Source: an uncultured Lachnospiraceae bacterium (lineage in GTDB: Bacteria; Bacillota; Clostridia; Lachnospirales; Lachnospiraceae). From it: a stretch of 32,141 bases of DNA. Position numbers and translations under genes: made by a program. The stretch is taken from assembly GCA_951800145.1 (NCBI GenBank), contig CATOJE010000039.1:1-32141 (forward strand). The letters run 5' to 3'. Under the pieces are notes generated by a model. The model saw only the letters and a program-made list of their open reading frames with translations, was not told the DNA's origin and did not search any database. Below, piece by piece: positions 16,677-23,897 of the stretch (position 1 is its first letter; every line of letters starts with the position of its first letter).

Positions 16677-18833
16677 GTGATGAGGTATTTGGCACATATT
16701 AGCAAGGATAAATTGAGAGAAGAGAGAATCCTGGAGCATGCACAGCGGGTTGCGGATACAGCAGAAGGCTTTGCATCGGAATTTCATGCTGGAAGCTGGG
16801 GATACTGCTGCGGGATGATCCACGATATCGGAAAATATTCCAGGGAATTTTCCCTAAGGCTCCAGGGAGGGCCATTAGTGGATCACGCAACGGCGGGGGC
16901 AAAGGAACTAGTGGGGAAGGGTGGACTGTATCCTTTGGCCGCCTATTGTGTTGCGGGGCACCATGCCGGGCTGCCAGATGGCGGGGAAGTGGGAGATGCT
17001 TCCGACAACAGCAGGCTGAAGGGCCGGATGAAGAAGCGGGTTCCGGACTATATGGATTATAAAAAGGAAATAGCCATTCCTCCTTTAGAGAATCCGGAAA
17101 TAAAAATATTTGATAAAGGCGGCTTTTCCGTGTCCTTTTTTATCCGTATGGTGTATTCCTGCCTGGTGGATGCAGACTTTTTAGAGACGGAAAGCTTTAT
17201 GTCTGAAGGTGTTGTGAGCCGGCAGCCAGGCTGTGTATCGAAGAAATTAACGGAACGATTGATGGAGTACATTGGTTCCTGGCTGAAAAATCAAAATCGG
17301 GATACGGTAAATGGCCGGAGAACGGAGATTTTGAGCCATTGCCTGGAAATGGGAAAAAAGAAACTTGAGCCAGGAGAGCCGGGGGTTTACAGCCTGACTG
17401 TGCCTACAGGAGGCGGAAAAACCATAGCATCCCTGGCATTTGCCCTTTGGCACGCCTATATTAATGGGAAGAAACGGATTATCTATGTGATTCCCTTTAC
17501 CAGTATTATCGAACAAAACGCAGAGATATTTCGAAGCATACTGGGGGAAGAGAATGTATTGGAAAACCATTCCCAGGTTCAATATGATGACAGGGAAGAA
17601 TTCCAGCCCATGCAGCTGGCAGCAGAAAACTGGGATAAGCCGGTGGTGGTCACTACAAATGTTCAATTTTTTGAATCACTTTTTGCGAATAAGTCTTCAC
17701 GATGCCGAAAACTGCACAACATCGCCAACAGTGTGATTATTTTTGATGAAGCACAGATGCTTCCCCCTTCTTATCTGAGGCCCTGTGTCAGGGCTATGGG
17801 GGAATTGGCAGTGAATTACAGGAGCACCATTGTACTTTGCACAGCAACCCAGCCTTGCCTTTCTGAGTTTTTTCCAAAAGGGCTCAGGATACAGGAGCTG
17901 TGTCCCAATATGCAGGAGCAGTTCGCGTTTTTCAAGCGGGCCAGGATAGAAAACATAGGGGTGGTGTCAGAGGAAGAGTTGGTAAAACGACTTTCTATGG
18001 AAACACAGGCGCTGTGCATTCTGAATAACCGGAAGCGGGTACAAAAGATTTATCGGCAATTAAAAGGGGAAGGGGTTTATCATCTTTCAACATTGATGTA
18101 TCCAATACACAGGAAACGAATACTGGAAGAAATACGACTGCGGTTAAGAGAAGGGAAAAAATGTGTGGTAATTGCCACAAGCCTGGTTGAAGCTGGGGTG
18201 GATTTGGACTTTTATCATGTTTACCGGGAGATGGCTGGAGTGGATTCCATGGTACAGGCGGCTGGACGGTGCAACCGGGAAGGGAAGCAGAGCCTGGAAG
18301 ACAGCATCACATATATTTTCCAAATGGAAGAACGGATGGGAGTGATTGATGAGCTGAAGCAGTCCATCGAAGTTGGGAGGACAGTGGCAGAAAAATTTGC
18401 GGATATTACTTCCTTAGAGGCGATCCAGGATTACTTTACCAGGCTCCATGAATTAAAGGGAGCACAGCTGGATCAAAAGGAAATTATCAAACGCCTGGAC
18501 GAAGGGGTATCAAGGGGTGACTACGCCTTTGCTTCCATAGCGAAGGACTTTCGACTGATTGAGGAGGCAACAAAGGCAGTTATAATCCCAAAGGAAGAAT
18601 GGGCAAAGGAACTGGTGATGAGGCTGCGGAACCAGGAGCGTTCGAAGGAGCTGATTCGGGAAATCGGAAATTATAGTGTGCCAATTTATCAACAAGATTT
18701 TGAAAAGCTGCGGGGGTGGTATGTGGAAGAACTGGATACGGAGATTGCCGTATTGCGGAACTTGGATGATTATTCCTGGGATGTGGGACTGGAGCTGAAG
18801 GTGGGAGTGGGGGAAGCGATGTTCATCGGGTAG
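16677..18833 (+). CDS. cas3: CRISPR-associated helicase-nuclease Cas3 (type I-C)
   Basis: 718-aa effector that unwinds and degrades DNA recognised by Cascade. The N-terminal HD nuclease has His21, the HD pair in GMIHDIGKYS (His49-Asp50) and HHAGLP (95-96). The SF2 helicase has Walker A VPTGGGKTIASLAFA, DEAQ box FDEAQML, motif III LCTATQP, motif V ATSLVEAGVDLDF and motif VI QAAGRCNREG. All key residues are present and length is normal. Start GTG at 16677 or ATG at 16680 behind AGGGG. It has its own promoter and a terminator, so it is transcribed separately from the Cascade genes downstream. Looks functional. Confidence 0.97.
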   Translation: MMRYLAHISKDKLREERILEHAQRVADTAEGFASEFHAGSWGYCCGMIHDIGKYSREFSLRLQGGPLVDHATAGAKELVGKGGLYPLAAYCVAGHHAGLPDGGEVGDASDNSRLKGRMKKRVPDYMDYKKEIAIPPLENPEIKIFDKGGFSVSFFIRMVYSCLVDADFLETESFMSEGVVSRQPGCVSKKLTERLMEYIGSWLKNQNRDTVNGRRTEILSHCLEMGKKKLEPGEPGVYSLTVPTGGGKTIASLAFALWHAYINGKKRIIYVIPFTSIIEQNAEIFRSILGEENVLENHSQVQYDDREEFQPMQLAAENWDKPVVVTTNVQFFESLFANKSSRCRKLHNIANSVIIFDEAQMLPPSYLRPCVRAMGELAVNYRSTIVLCTATQPCLSEFFPKGLRIQELCPNMQEQFAFFKRARIENIGVVSEEELVKRLSMETQALCILNNRKRVQKIYRQLKGEGVYHLSTLMYPIHRKRILEEIRLRLREGKKCVVIATSLVEAGVDLDFYHVYREMAGVDSMVQAAGRCNREGKQSLEDSITYIFQMEERMGVIDELKQSIEVGRTVAEKFADITSLEAIQDYFTRLHELKGAQLDQKEIIKRLDEGVSRGDYAFASIAKDFRLIEEATKAVIIPKEEWAKELVMRLRNQERSKELIREIGNYSVPIYQQDFEKLRGWYVEELDTEIAVLRNLDDYSWDVGLELKVGVGEAMFIG

Positions 18834-18838
18834 ATTCA

Positions 18839-18887
18839 AAAATGCTGGGGGCGGTGTACCAAAAAGGTTACACCGCCCCGGCATTTT
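18839..18887 (+). terminator. Long hairpin terminator after cas3
   Basis: AAAATGCTGGGGGCGGTGTA pairs with TACACCGCCCCGGCATTTT apart from small bulges, giving a stem of about 19 bp that ends in TTTTCAT, 6 bases after the cas3 stop. It separates the cas3 transcript from the cas5-led operon. Confidence 0.8.
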
Positions 18888-18922
18888 CATAATGAAAAGA
18901 CAACTAGAAATATTTCTATCCA

Positions 18923-18944
18923 CCGTTATTTCGTAAAATAACGG
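18923..18944. promoter_or_regulatory. Perfect 9-bp inverted repeat upstream of the cas5 promoter
   Basis: CCGTTATTT and AAATAACGG with a 4-base centre (CGTA). It lies 65 bases before the -35 box and encodes no gene; a possible regulator site. It is part of the gene-free stretch 18834-19173, which also holds the terminator, two operator-like repeats, the promoter and a large palindrome. Confidence 0.4.
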
Positions 18945-18947
18945 ACA

Positions 18948-18982
18948 AGCCTATCATAAGGCTGGTATTAGCTTATCATAAG
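18948..18982. promoter_or_regulatory. Two tandem operator-like palindromes upstream of the cas promoter
   Basis: AGCCTATCATAAGGCT (18948-18963) and AGCTTATCATAAG (18970-18982) are two near-palindromes sharing TATCATAAG. The shared cores are exactly 22 bases apart, two helical turns, which fits cooperative binding of a dimeric regulator. They end 26 bases before the -35 box. Confidence 0.45.
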
Positions 18983-19008
18983 AAAAAGAAAATGAAAAGG
19001 AAAACTTC

Positions 19009-19037
19009 TTGACAGAATATGCGATTTAGTATATAGT
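19009..19037 (+). promoter_or_regulatory. Promoter of the cas5-cas8-cas7-cas4/1-cas2 operon
   Basis: TTGACA (19009-19014), a 17-base spacer and TATAGT (19032-19037). The predicted start near 19044 gives a leader of about 130 bases before cas5. Confidence 0.78.
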
Positions 19038-19093
19038 TATCTTAAAGTCAACTAGAAATGAAAAATATTTATAAAATCGAATTGCCACAAAGT

Positions 19094-19122
19094 AGATTGG
19101 GTAGACGCCGTCTACCCAATCT
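19094..19122. promoter_or_regulatory. Perfect 29-base palindrome in the cas operon leader
   Basis: Arms of 14 bases (AGATTGGGTAGACG and its exact complement) around a single C. In RNA it would form a hairpin with a ~13-bp stem; in DNA it is an ideal operator for a dimeric repressor. No U run follows, so it is not a plain terminator. It lies about 50 bases after the predicted transcript start and 52 before the cas5 ATG. Confidence 0.6.
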
Positions 19123-19173
19123 TAATAAACAAGATTTTTATAATTAGGAAAAATTATAAGGAAGGAGAAGGAG

Positions 19174-19836
19174 ATGGGATATGGAATTAAAGTCCGGGTA
19201 TGGGGCGATTATGCGCTATTTTGTCGTCCGGAAATGAAGACAGAACGCGTTTCATACGACGTTATCACCCCGTCGGCTGCAAGAGGGATTCTAGAATCTT
19301 TATACTGGCACCCGGGCATGCGATATGTGATTGATCAGATCTATGTTTGCAAGCCGATTCAGTTTACCAATATCCGGAGGAATGAGGTAAAAAGTAAAAT
19401 TCTATGCAGCAGTGTATGGAATGTTATGAATGGCGGGGAAAAGGATTTGTACATTTCCACAAAAGAGGATATTGTACAAAGAGCCTCTTTACTGCTTCGG
19501 GATGTGGAATATGTGATTTCCGCCCATTTTAACATGACCTCAAAGGCAAATGAAAGCGATAATCCTGGAAAGTTTAAGGATATCATTATGCGAAGACTGC
19601 GGCGGGGAGAGTGCTTTCAACAGCCTTACATGGGAACCAGGGAATTCCCGGCGCATGTTGCATTGTGCGAGGAGGGTGAGGTAAAGACCGCATATGATGC
19701 GGTAGAGGAAAAGGATTTGGGATTTATGCTGTATGATTTTGACTATTCAGAAGACGGGGAGATTCAGCCGATGTTTTTCCGGGCGGTTATGGAGCGGGGA
19801 GTTTTAAATCTTTCGGAATGCGAGGTGATTCGATGA
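19174..19836 (+). CDS. cas5c: CRISPR-associated Cas5 (type I-C, crRNA-processing)
   Basis: 220-aa RAMP protein. In type I-C, Cas5 (Cas5d/Csd5) replaces Cas6: it cleaves the pre-crRNA at the repeat hairpin and holds the crRNA 5' handle in Cascade. The N-terminus GIKVRVWGDYALFCRPEMK and RVSYDVITPSAARGILESLY are characteristic. Tyr44 and His118 (VISAHFNM) lie where catalytic residues of the family are known. AAGGAAGGAGAAGGAG gives a very strong ribosome site. First gene of the second cas transcript; its stop overlaps the cas8 start as ATGA. Confidence 0.95.
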   Translation: MGYGIKVRVWGDYALFCRPEMKTERVSYDVITPSAARGILESLYWHPGMRYVIDQIYVCKPIQFTNIRRNEVKSKILCSSVWNVMNGGEKDLYISTKEDIVQRASLLLRDVEYVISAHFNMTSKANESDNPGKFKDIIMRRLRRGECFQQPYMGTREFPAHVALCEEGEVKTAYDAVEEKDLGFMLYDFDYSEDGEIQPMFFRAVMERGVLNLSECEVIR

Positions 19837-21596
19837 TCTTGCAGCCATTGGTGCAATACTATGAGCGTCTGGCTGAAAAGGGGGAGGTATCCAAACCTGG
19901 CTGGTGCAGCGCAAAGGTATCTTATGCGTTAAATTTGAGAGAAGACGGAAGCGTTTTGGGAATTATCCCCTTAAAGCACACGGTACAAAGGGGAAAAAAA
20001 CAAGTAGACGAACCAGCCATGCTGAGAGTTCCGGAGATGATTTCCCGTTCATCTGGCATCTCAGCGAATTTCTTGTGCGATAATGCGAAATATATGTTAG
20101 GGATTGATGGGGAAGGCGTAAATAAGCGGAGCTATGAATGCTTTCTGGCTGCAAAGGAGAAGCATTTGGATATCCTTGATGGAGTTGCAAGTGAGGGAGC
20201 CAGGGCGGTAAGGGCCTTTTTTTCTACCTGGGATCCAGAGAAGGCAGTGGAAAATCGTGAGATAAAGCCTATCTGGGATGAATTGACTGCGGGAGGGAAT
20301 TTTGTTTTTTATGCAGGCAGAGGCTATGTGCAGAATGAGGAGGAGATCATTCAAAAATGGGAACAGGCATATCAGAATACAGAATCTGGGGTAACTGGTA
20401 TCTGCCTGGTGACGGGAAAACAGGGGAAAATAGCGCGAATTCACGGAACGATAAAAGGAGTCCAGGGAGCGCAGTCCAGCGGAGCGGCATTGGTTTCCTT
20501 TAATGCCCCGGCATTTGAATCCTACGGAAAAGAACAGAGCTTTAACGCGCCGGTGAGCAATTACGCAGTGTTTGCTTATACTACAGCATTAAACTACCTG
20601 TTATCGAAAAAGGAGTATGTCAGGCAGATCGGAGATACGACAGTGGTATTTTGGGCAGAGGACGCGGATATCAACTGTCAAGATGTGTTTTTAGCAGCCA
20701 GTGAGCCAACCATCGATAATCAGGAAATCGTAAGAGGAGTGTTTGACAAGCTGCTCAATCATAAAGCGGTGGATGTGGACGATGTGATTGGCAATATAAA
20801 TCTGAAACAGAAATTTTATATTTTAGGATTGTCTCCCAATGCGGCAAGGCTTTCCGTGCGATTTTTTTATGTGGATGAGTTTGGAGCGATCCTTAAGCAC
20901 TTGAAGGAACATTATGACCGAATGGAAATCGTCCGCCCGTCTTCTGACCAGATTGAGTACTTAGGGGTATGGCGTATGCTCCAGGAAACGGTAAATAAAA
21001 AGTCCCAGGAAAAGAAGCCTCAGGCAGGGGTGGCAGGCCGGACATTTGAAGCGATTTTATCCGGAGGGATGTATCCCCAGGGACTATATGCGGCAACCTT
21101 GTCACGAATTCGCGCAGAGCAGGATAATAAAGACAGCCATATCTATAAAATTACAAGGGGACGTGCCGCGATTATTAAGGCCTGTCTTTTAAGAAATTAT
21201 CATTGTCTGAAGGAGAAAGGAGAAAATTTTGTGGGCTTAAATGAAGAATGCAATGATATTGCTTATGTGTTAGGAAGGGAATTTTCTGTATTAGAGGAAA
21301 TTCAGGAAAAGGCTAATCAGGGGATTAATGCGACGATTAAAGACCGGTATTTTAATTCCGCCTGCGCCACTCCTGGAATTATTTTTCCTGTATTATTTAA
21401 ATTAAAAAACAGCCATATAAGGAAGTTAAGTGAAAGGTCACGGATTCATTTTGAACGAATATTAACGAGTCTGGAGGGAAAAATCCCGCCAACAGAATGG
21501 CCGCGACGATTAACCTTAGAGCAGCAGGGGCAGTTTATCTTAGGATACTATCATCAGACACAAAAGCGTTATGAAAAAAAGGAGGAACAGAAATGA
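19833..21596 (+). CDS. cas8c: CRISPR-associated Cas8c (Csd1), Cascade large subunit
   Basis: 587-aa large subunit of the type I-C Cascade, which recognises the PAM and recruits Cas3. N-terminus MILQPLVQYYERLAEKGEV, and the WDPEKAVENREI and VSNYAVFAYTTALNYLL regions are Csd1-like. An in-frame ATG at 19818 exists, but 19833 is preferred because it forms an ATGA overlap with the cas5 stop and has GAGGTG upstream. Its 3' end overlaps the cas7 start as ATGA. The C-terminal helical part can be made separately as Cas11c from an internal start (see 21231). Full length, no visible damage. Confidence 0.94.
   Translation: MILQPLVQYYERLAEKGEVSKPGWCSAKVSYALNLREDGSVLGIIPLKHTVQRGKKQVDEPAMLRVPEMISRSSGISANFLCDNAKYMLGIDGEGVNKRSYECFLAAKEKHLDILDGVASEGARAVRAFFSTWDPEKAVENREIKPIWDELTAGGNFVFYAGRGYVQNEEEIIQKWEQAYQNTESGVTGICLVTGKQGKIARIHGTIKGVQGAQSSGAALVSFNAPAFESYGKEQSFNAPVSNYAVFAYTTALNYLLSKKEYVRQIGDTTVVFWAEDADINCQDVFLAASEPTIDNQEIVRGVFDKLLNHKAVDVDDVIGNINLKQKFYILGLSPNAARLSVRFFYVDEFGAILKHLKEHYDRMEIVRPSSDQIEYLGVWRMLQETVNKKSQEKKPQAGVAGRTFEAILSGGMYPQGLYAATLSRIRAEQDNKDSHIYKITRGRAAIIKACLLRNYHCLKEKGENFVGLNEECNDIAYVLGREFSVLEEIQEKANQGINATIKDRYFNSACATPGIIFPVLFKLKNSHIRKLSERSRIHFERILTSLEGKIPPTEWPRRLTLEQQGQFILGYYHQTQKRYEKKEEQK
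21231..21596 (+). CDS. cas11c: Cas11c small subunit from an internal start in cas8c
   Basis: Type I-C systems are known to make the Cascade small subunit Cas11 by internal initiation within cas8. Here a GTG in the cas8 frame at 21231 has an excellent ribosome site (AGAAAGGAG, ending at 21222) with an 8-base gap. The product would be 121 aa (GLNEECNDIAYVLGREFSV...), close to the known Cas11c length of about 120 aa, all helical and basic. The site and length are seen; expression is inferred from the family. Confidence 0.7.
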   Translation: MGLNEECNDIAYVLGREFSVLEEIQEKANQGINATIKDRYFNSACATPGIIFPVLFKLKNSHIRKLSERSRIHFERILTSLEGKIPPTEWPRRLTLEQQGQFILGYYHQTQKRYEKKEEQK

Positions 21597-22483
21597 GTGA
21601 AGTAATCAAGAACCGGTATGAGTTTATGATTTTATTTGACGTGGAGAATGGTAACCCCAATGGGGATCCGGACGCTGGAAACCTTCCAAGGATTGACCCG
21701 GAAAGCGGATACGGAATCGTCACAGATGTTTGCTTAAAACGGAAGATTCGAAATTATGTAGAAATCGTAAAGGAGGAGCAGGAAGGGTATCGCATCTATA
21801 TTAAGGAAAATGTACCGTTAAACCGAAGTGATAATGAAGGATTTGCCTATGTCGGAGTGACGGATAAAACAATAAAAGAGGCGAAAAAGAAGGATCCGGA
21901 AATTGACAGAAAGATTCGGGATTTTATGTGTAAAAACTTTTTTGACATTCGTACCTTTGGTGCTGTAATGACCACATTTGTGAAAAATGCGTTAAATTGC
22001 GGTCAGGTTAGGGGGCCGGTTCAGATTGGATTTGCCAGGAGCATTGATCCGATTATCAGCCAGGAGGTAACCATAACCAGAGTGGCAATTACTACGGAAA
22101 AGGATGCGGAAGAGAAAAAAACAGAAATGGGAAGAAAATCCATTGTACCTTATGCTTTGTACCGGGCAGAGGGGTATATATCAGCAAATTTAGCACGAAA
22201 AGTAACTGGGTTTACAGAGGGGGATCTGGAGCTTTTATGGGAAGCAATCATCAATATGTTTGAGCATGATCACTCGGCAGCCCGTGGGAATATGGCAGTC
22301 AGGGAATTAATCGTTTTTAAGCATAGCTCGGAGTTAGGAAATTGTCCGGCATATAGGCTTTTCGACGCAGTAGAAATTCGGAAACAGACAGATGACTTGA
22401 CTCCCAGAAAATTTTCTGATTATAGCGTGGTGATTCATCAGGAGCAAATTCCAGATTCGGTAGAAGTGATAAGGAAAATATAA
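21593..22483 (+). CDS. cas7c: CRISPR-associated Cas7 (Csd2), Cascade backbone
   Basis: 296-aa RAMP protein that forms the crRNA-coating backbone of Cascade. Diagnostic Csd2 motifs: FDVENGNPNGDPDAGNLPR near residue 16 and RTFGAVMTT near residue 116, followed by GQVRGPVQIGFARSIDPI. GGAGGAACAGAA precedes the ATG, which overlaps the cas8 stop by 4 bases (ATGA). Its own stop overlaps the next ATG as TAATG. Full length and intact. Confidence 0.97.
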   Translation: MSEVIKNRYEFMILFDVENGNPNGDPDAGNLPRIDPESGYGIVTDVCLKRKIRNYVEIVKEEQEGYRIYIKENVPLNRSDNEGFAYVGVTDKTIKEAKKKDPEIDRKIRDFMCKNFFDIRTFGAVMTTFVKNALNCGQVRGPVQIGFARSIDPIISQEVTITRVAITTEKDAEEKKTEMGRKSIVPYALYRAEGYISANLARKVTGFTEGDLELLWEAIINMFEHDHSAARGNMAVRELIVFKHSSELGNCPAYRLFDAVEIRKQTDDLTPRKFSDYSVVIHQEQIPDSVEVIRKI

Positions 22484-23226
22484 TGGAATATCGAGAAGAC
22501 GAATACTTAATGCTTTCCGGGATCCAGCATTTTGCATTTTGCAGGAGACAATGGGCATTGATTCACATTGAGCAGCAATGGGAAGAAAATGTGCATACAG
22601 CAGAGGGAGAGTTAATGCATAAACGAGCCCATGATCCGCTGCTGAATGAAATTCGAATTTGCGAAAACAAGGATACGCTTCGGGGATATGAAGGAGAGGC
22701 GGCCAGTGTGTATTTTGGCGTGCTTGATGAACTAATTTTGCAGCAGAAGAAGGACTTTATCTTTCAAGGAAGGAATCGAAGGCCGCCGCGAGATAATGTA
22801 AACGCGATGCTTTCTTTTGTATATACATTATTAACAAATGCTATGGCCTCTGCTTTGGAAACAGTCGGATTGGATCCTTATGTGGGGTTTATGCATGCAG
22901 ATCGTCCGGGACGGGTTTCTCTTGCTTTAGATTTAATGGAAGAGCTTCGCTCTGTCTTGGCAGACCGCTTTGTATTAACACTGATTAATAAAAAGATTGT
23001 TTCGGCAAGGGATTTTCAGCACCAGGAAAATGGGGCTGTTGCAATGAAGGATGGGGCGAGAAAGCAGATATTAGTTGAATGGCAGCAGAGGAAAAAGGAG
23101 ACGATTATGCATCCCTTTTTAAAGGAAAAAGTAGAGTGGGGAATTGTCCCATTTGTACAGGCAATGCTGCTTGCGAGATATTTAAGAGGAGACTTAGAGG
23201 AATACCCCCCATTTTTGTGGAAATAG
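22483..23226 (+). CDS. Chimera of Cas4 N-terminus and Cas1 C-terminal catalytic domain
   Basis: 247-aa single ORF in the place of the two adaptation genes cas4 and cas1. Residues 1 to about 57 (LSGIQHFAFCRRQWALIHIE, Cys20, HKRAHDP) are the start of Cas4, with only the first iron-sulfur Cys; the RecB nuclease core and the other three Cys are absent. From about residue 62 on it is Cas1: TLRGYEGEAASVYF (Glu70), LDPYVGFMHADRPGR (His138), LALDLMEEL (Asp150) and the terminal GDLEEYPPFLWK. The catalytic Glu/His/Asp of Cas1 remain, but its ~155-residue N-terminal beta domain, needed for dimer and Cas2 contacts, is gone. From usual lengths (Cas4 ~220, Cas1 ~343 aa) about 0.95 kb was lost in frame. Start TAATG-coupled to cas7. 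Probably inactive for spacer capture. Confidence 0.9.
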   Translation: MEYREDEYLMLSGIQHFAFCRRQWALIHIEQQWEENVHTAEGELMHKRAHDPLLNEIRICENKDTLRGYEGEAASVYFGVLDELILQQKKDFIFQGRNRRPPRDNVNAMLSFVYTLLTNAMASALETVGLDPYVGFMHADRPGRVSLALDLMEELRSVLADRFVLTLINKKIVSARDFQHQENGAVAMKDGARKQILVEWQQRKKETIMHPFLKEKVEWGIVPFVQAMLLARYLRGDLEEYPPFLWK

Positions 23227-23249
23227 GAGAATTGCGAGGCTGGATAAAT

Positions 23250-23540
23250 ATGTTAGTTTTGATTACTTATGATGTAAATACAGAAACAGAGGCAGGAAAA
23301 CGGCGTTTGAGAAAAGTAGCAAAGCAGTGTGTTAACTATGGCAGGCGGGTGCAGAATTCTGTTTTTGAATGTATCCTTGATGCGGCTCAATGTGTAAAGC
23401 TAAAAGCAATTTTGGAAGAGATCATTGATACAAAAGCCGATAGCTTACGATTTTACTATTTGGGAAATAATTACAAAACGAGGGTGGAGCACGTAGGGGT
23501 AGAGAGGGGGATTGCGGTTGATGATATTTTAATTTTGTAG
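23250..23540 (+). CDS. cas2: CRISPR-associated Cas2 (type I-C)
   Basis: 96-aa ferredoxin-fold protein that forms the core of the Cas1-Cas2 integrase. N-terminus MLVLITYDVNTETEAGKRRL, then QCVNYGRRVQNSVFEC and SLRFYYLGNNY; the Asp in ITYDV is the conserved one. Normal length and intact. The ATG at 23250 fits the family start; the frame is open further upstream only by chance inside the preceding gene. GAGG lies 10 bases before. With Cas1 truncated, Cas2 has no proper partner in this locus. Confidence 0.95.
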   Translation: MLVLITYDVNTETEAGKRRLRKVAKQCVNYGRRVQNSVFECILDAAQCVKLKAILEEIIDTKADSLRFYYLGNNYKTRVEHVGVERGIAVDDILIL

Positions 23541-23711
23541 ATAATTTGAAGGTGCGAATGGGAAGTGGTAGTATAAATGACAGGGGATTCGCACCAGAAA
23601 TATTACGGAAAAAGAAGGGCTTGAATGATGAAAGATAAAGAAAAAGGTTAATATGTAGTGAAAATGATGAATTTTAAATGGCCCTTTAATTAAGAAATTA
23701 GTGTTTTTGCG
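23541..23711 (+). promoter_or_regulatory. CRISPR leader
   Basis: 171-base AT-rich stretch between cas2 and the first repeat, the usual leader position. It contains a perfect 9-bp inverted repeat, GGTGCGAAT (23551-23559) and ATTCGCACC (23587-23595), right after cas2, then a purine-rich run. The leader end of the array is therefore intact. No ORF. Confidence 0.75.
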
Positions 23712-23856
23712 GTCACTCCCTGCGTGGGAGTGTGGGTTGAAATTGATGTAATTTTGCGTTTTTGTATTTTATCTTTGGTCACTCCCTGCGTGGGAGTGTG
23801 GGTTGAAATATCATTGCAATTTTGGAATAAAGCATTTCTAAGGGTCACTCCCTGCG
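23712..23856 (+). CRISPR. Type I-C CRISPR array, two spacers, third repeat truncated
   Basis: Two identical 32-base repeats at 23712-23743 and 23778-23809 (5' half GTCACTCCCTGCG, 3' half ending GTTGAAAT, with the short internal hairpin CTCCC/GGGAG of type I-C repeats). Spacers of 34 bases each at 23744-23777 and 23810-23843. The third repeat starts at 23844 but only its first 13 bases (GTCACTCCCTGCG) remain, ending at 23856, after which the sequence is unrelated. Repeat type matches the adjacent cas genes. Both spacers are AT-rich; targets unknown. Confidence 0.95.
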
Positions 23857-23897
23857 AATTAATATTTCTAGAAAAGGGATATAGTAAGCGTTCCTGG

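Noticed and set aside
22483..23226. Ordinary Cas4 or ordinary truncated Cas1 annotation
   Set aside because: The two ends clearly belong to different families, so neither single name is correct.
23079..23249. Longer N-terminus for cas2
   Set aside because: It would overlap the chimeric gene by 148 bases, and the family starts at MLVLITYD.
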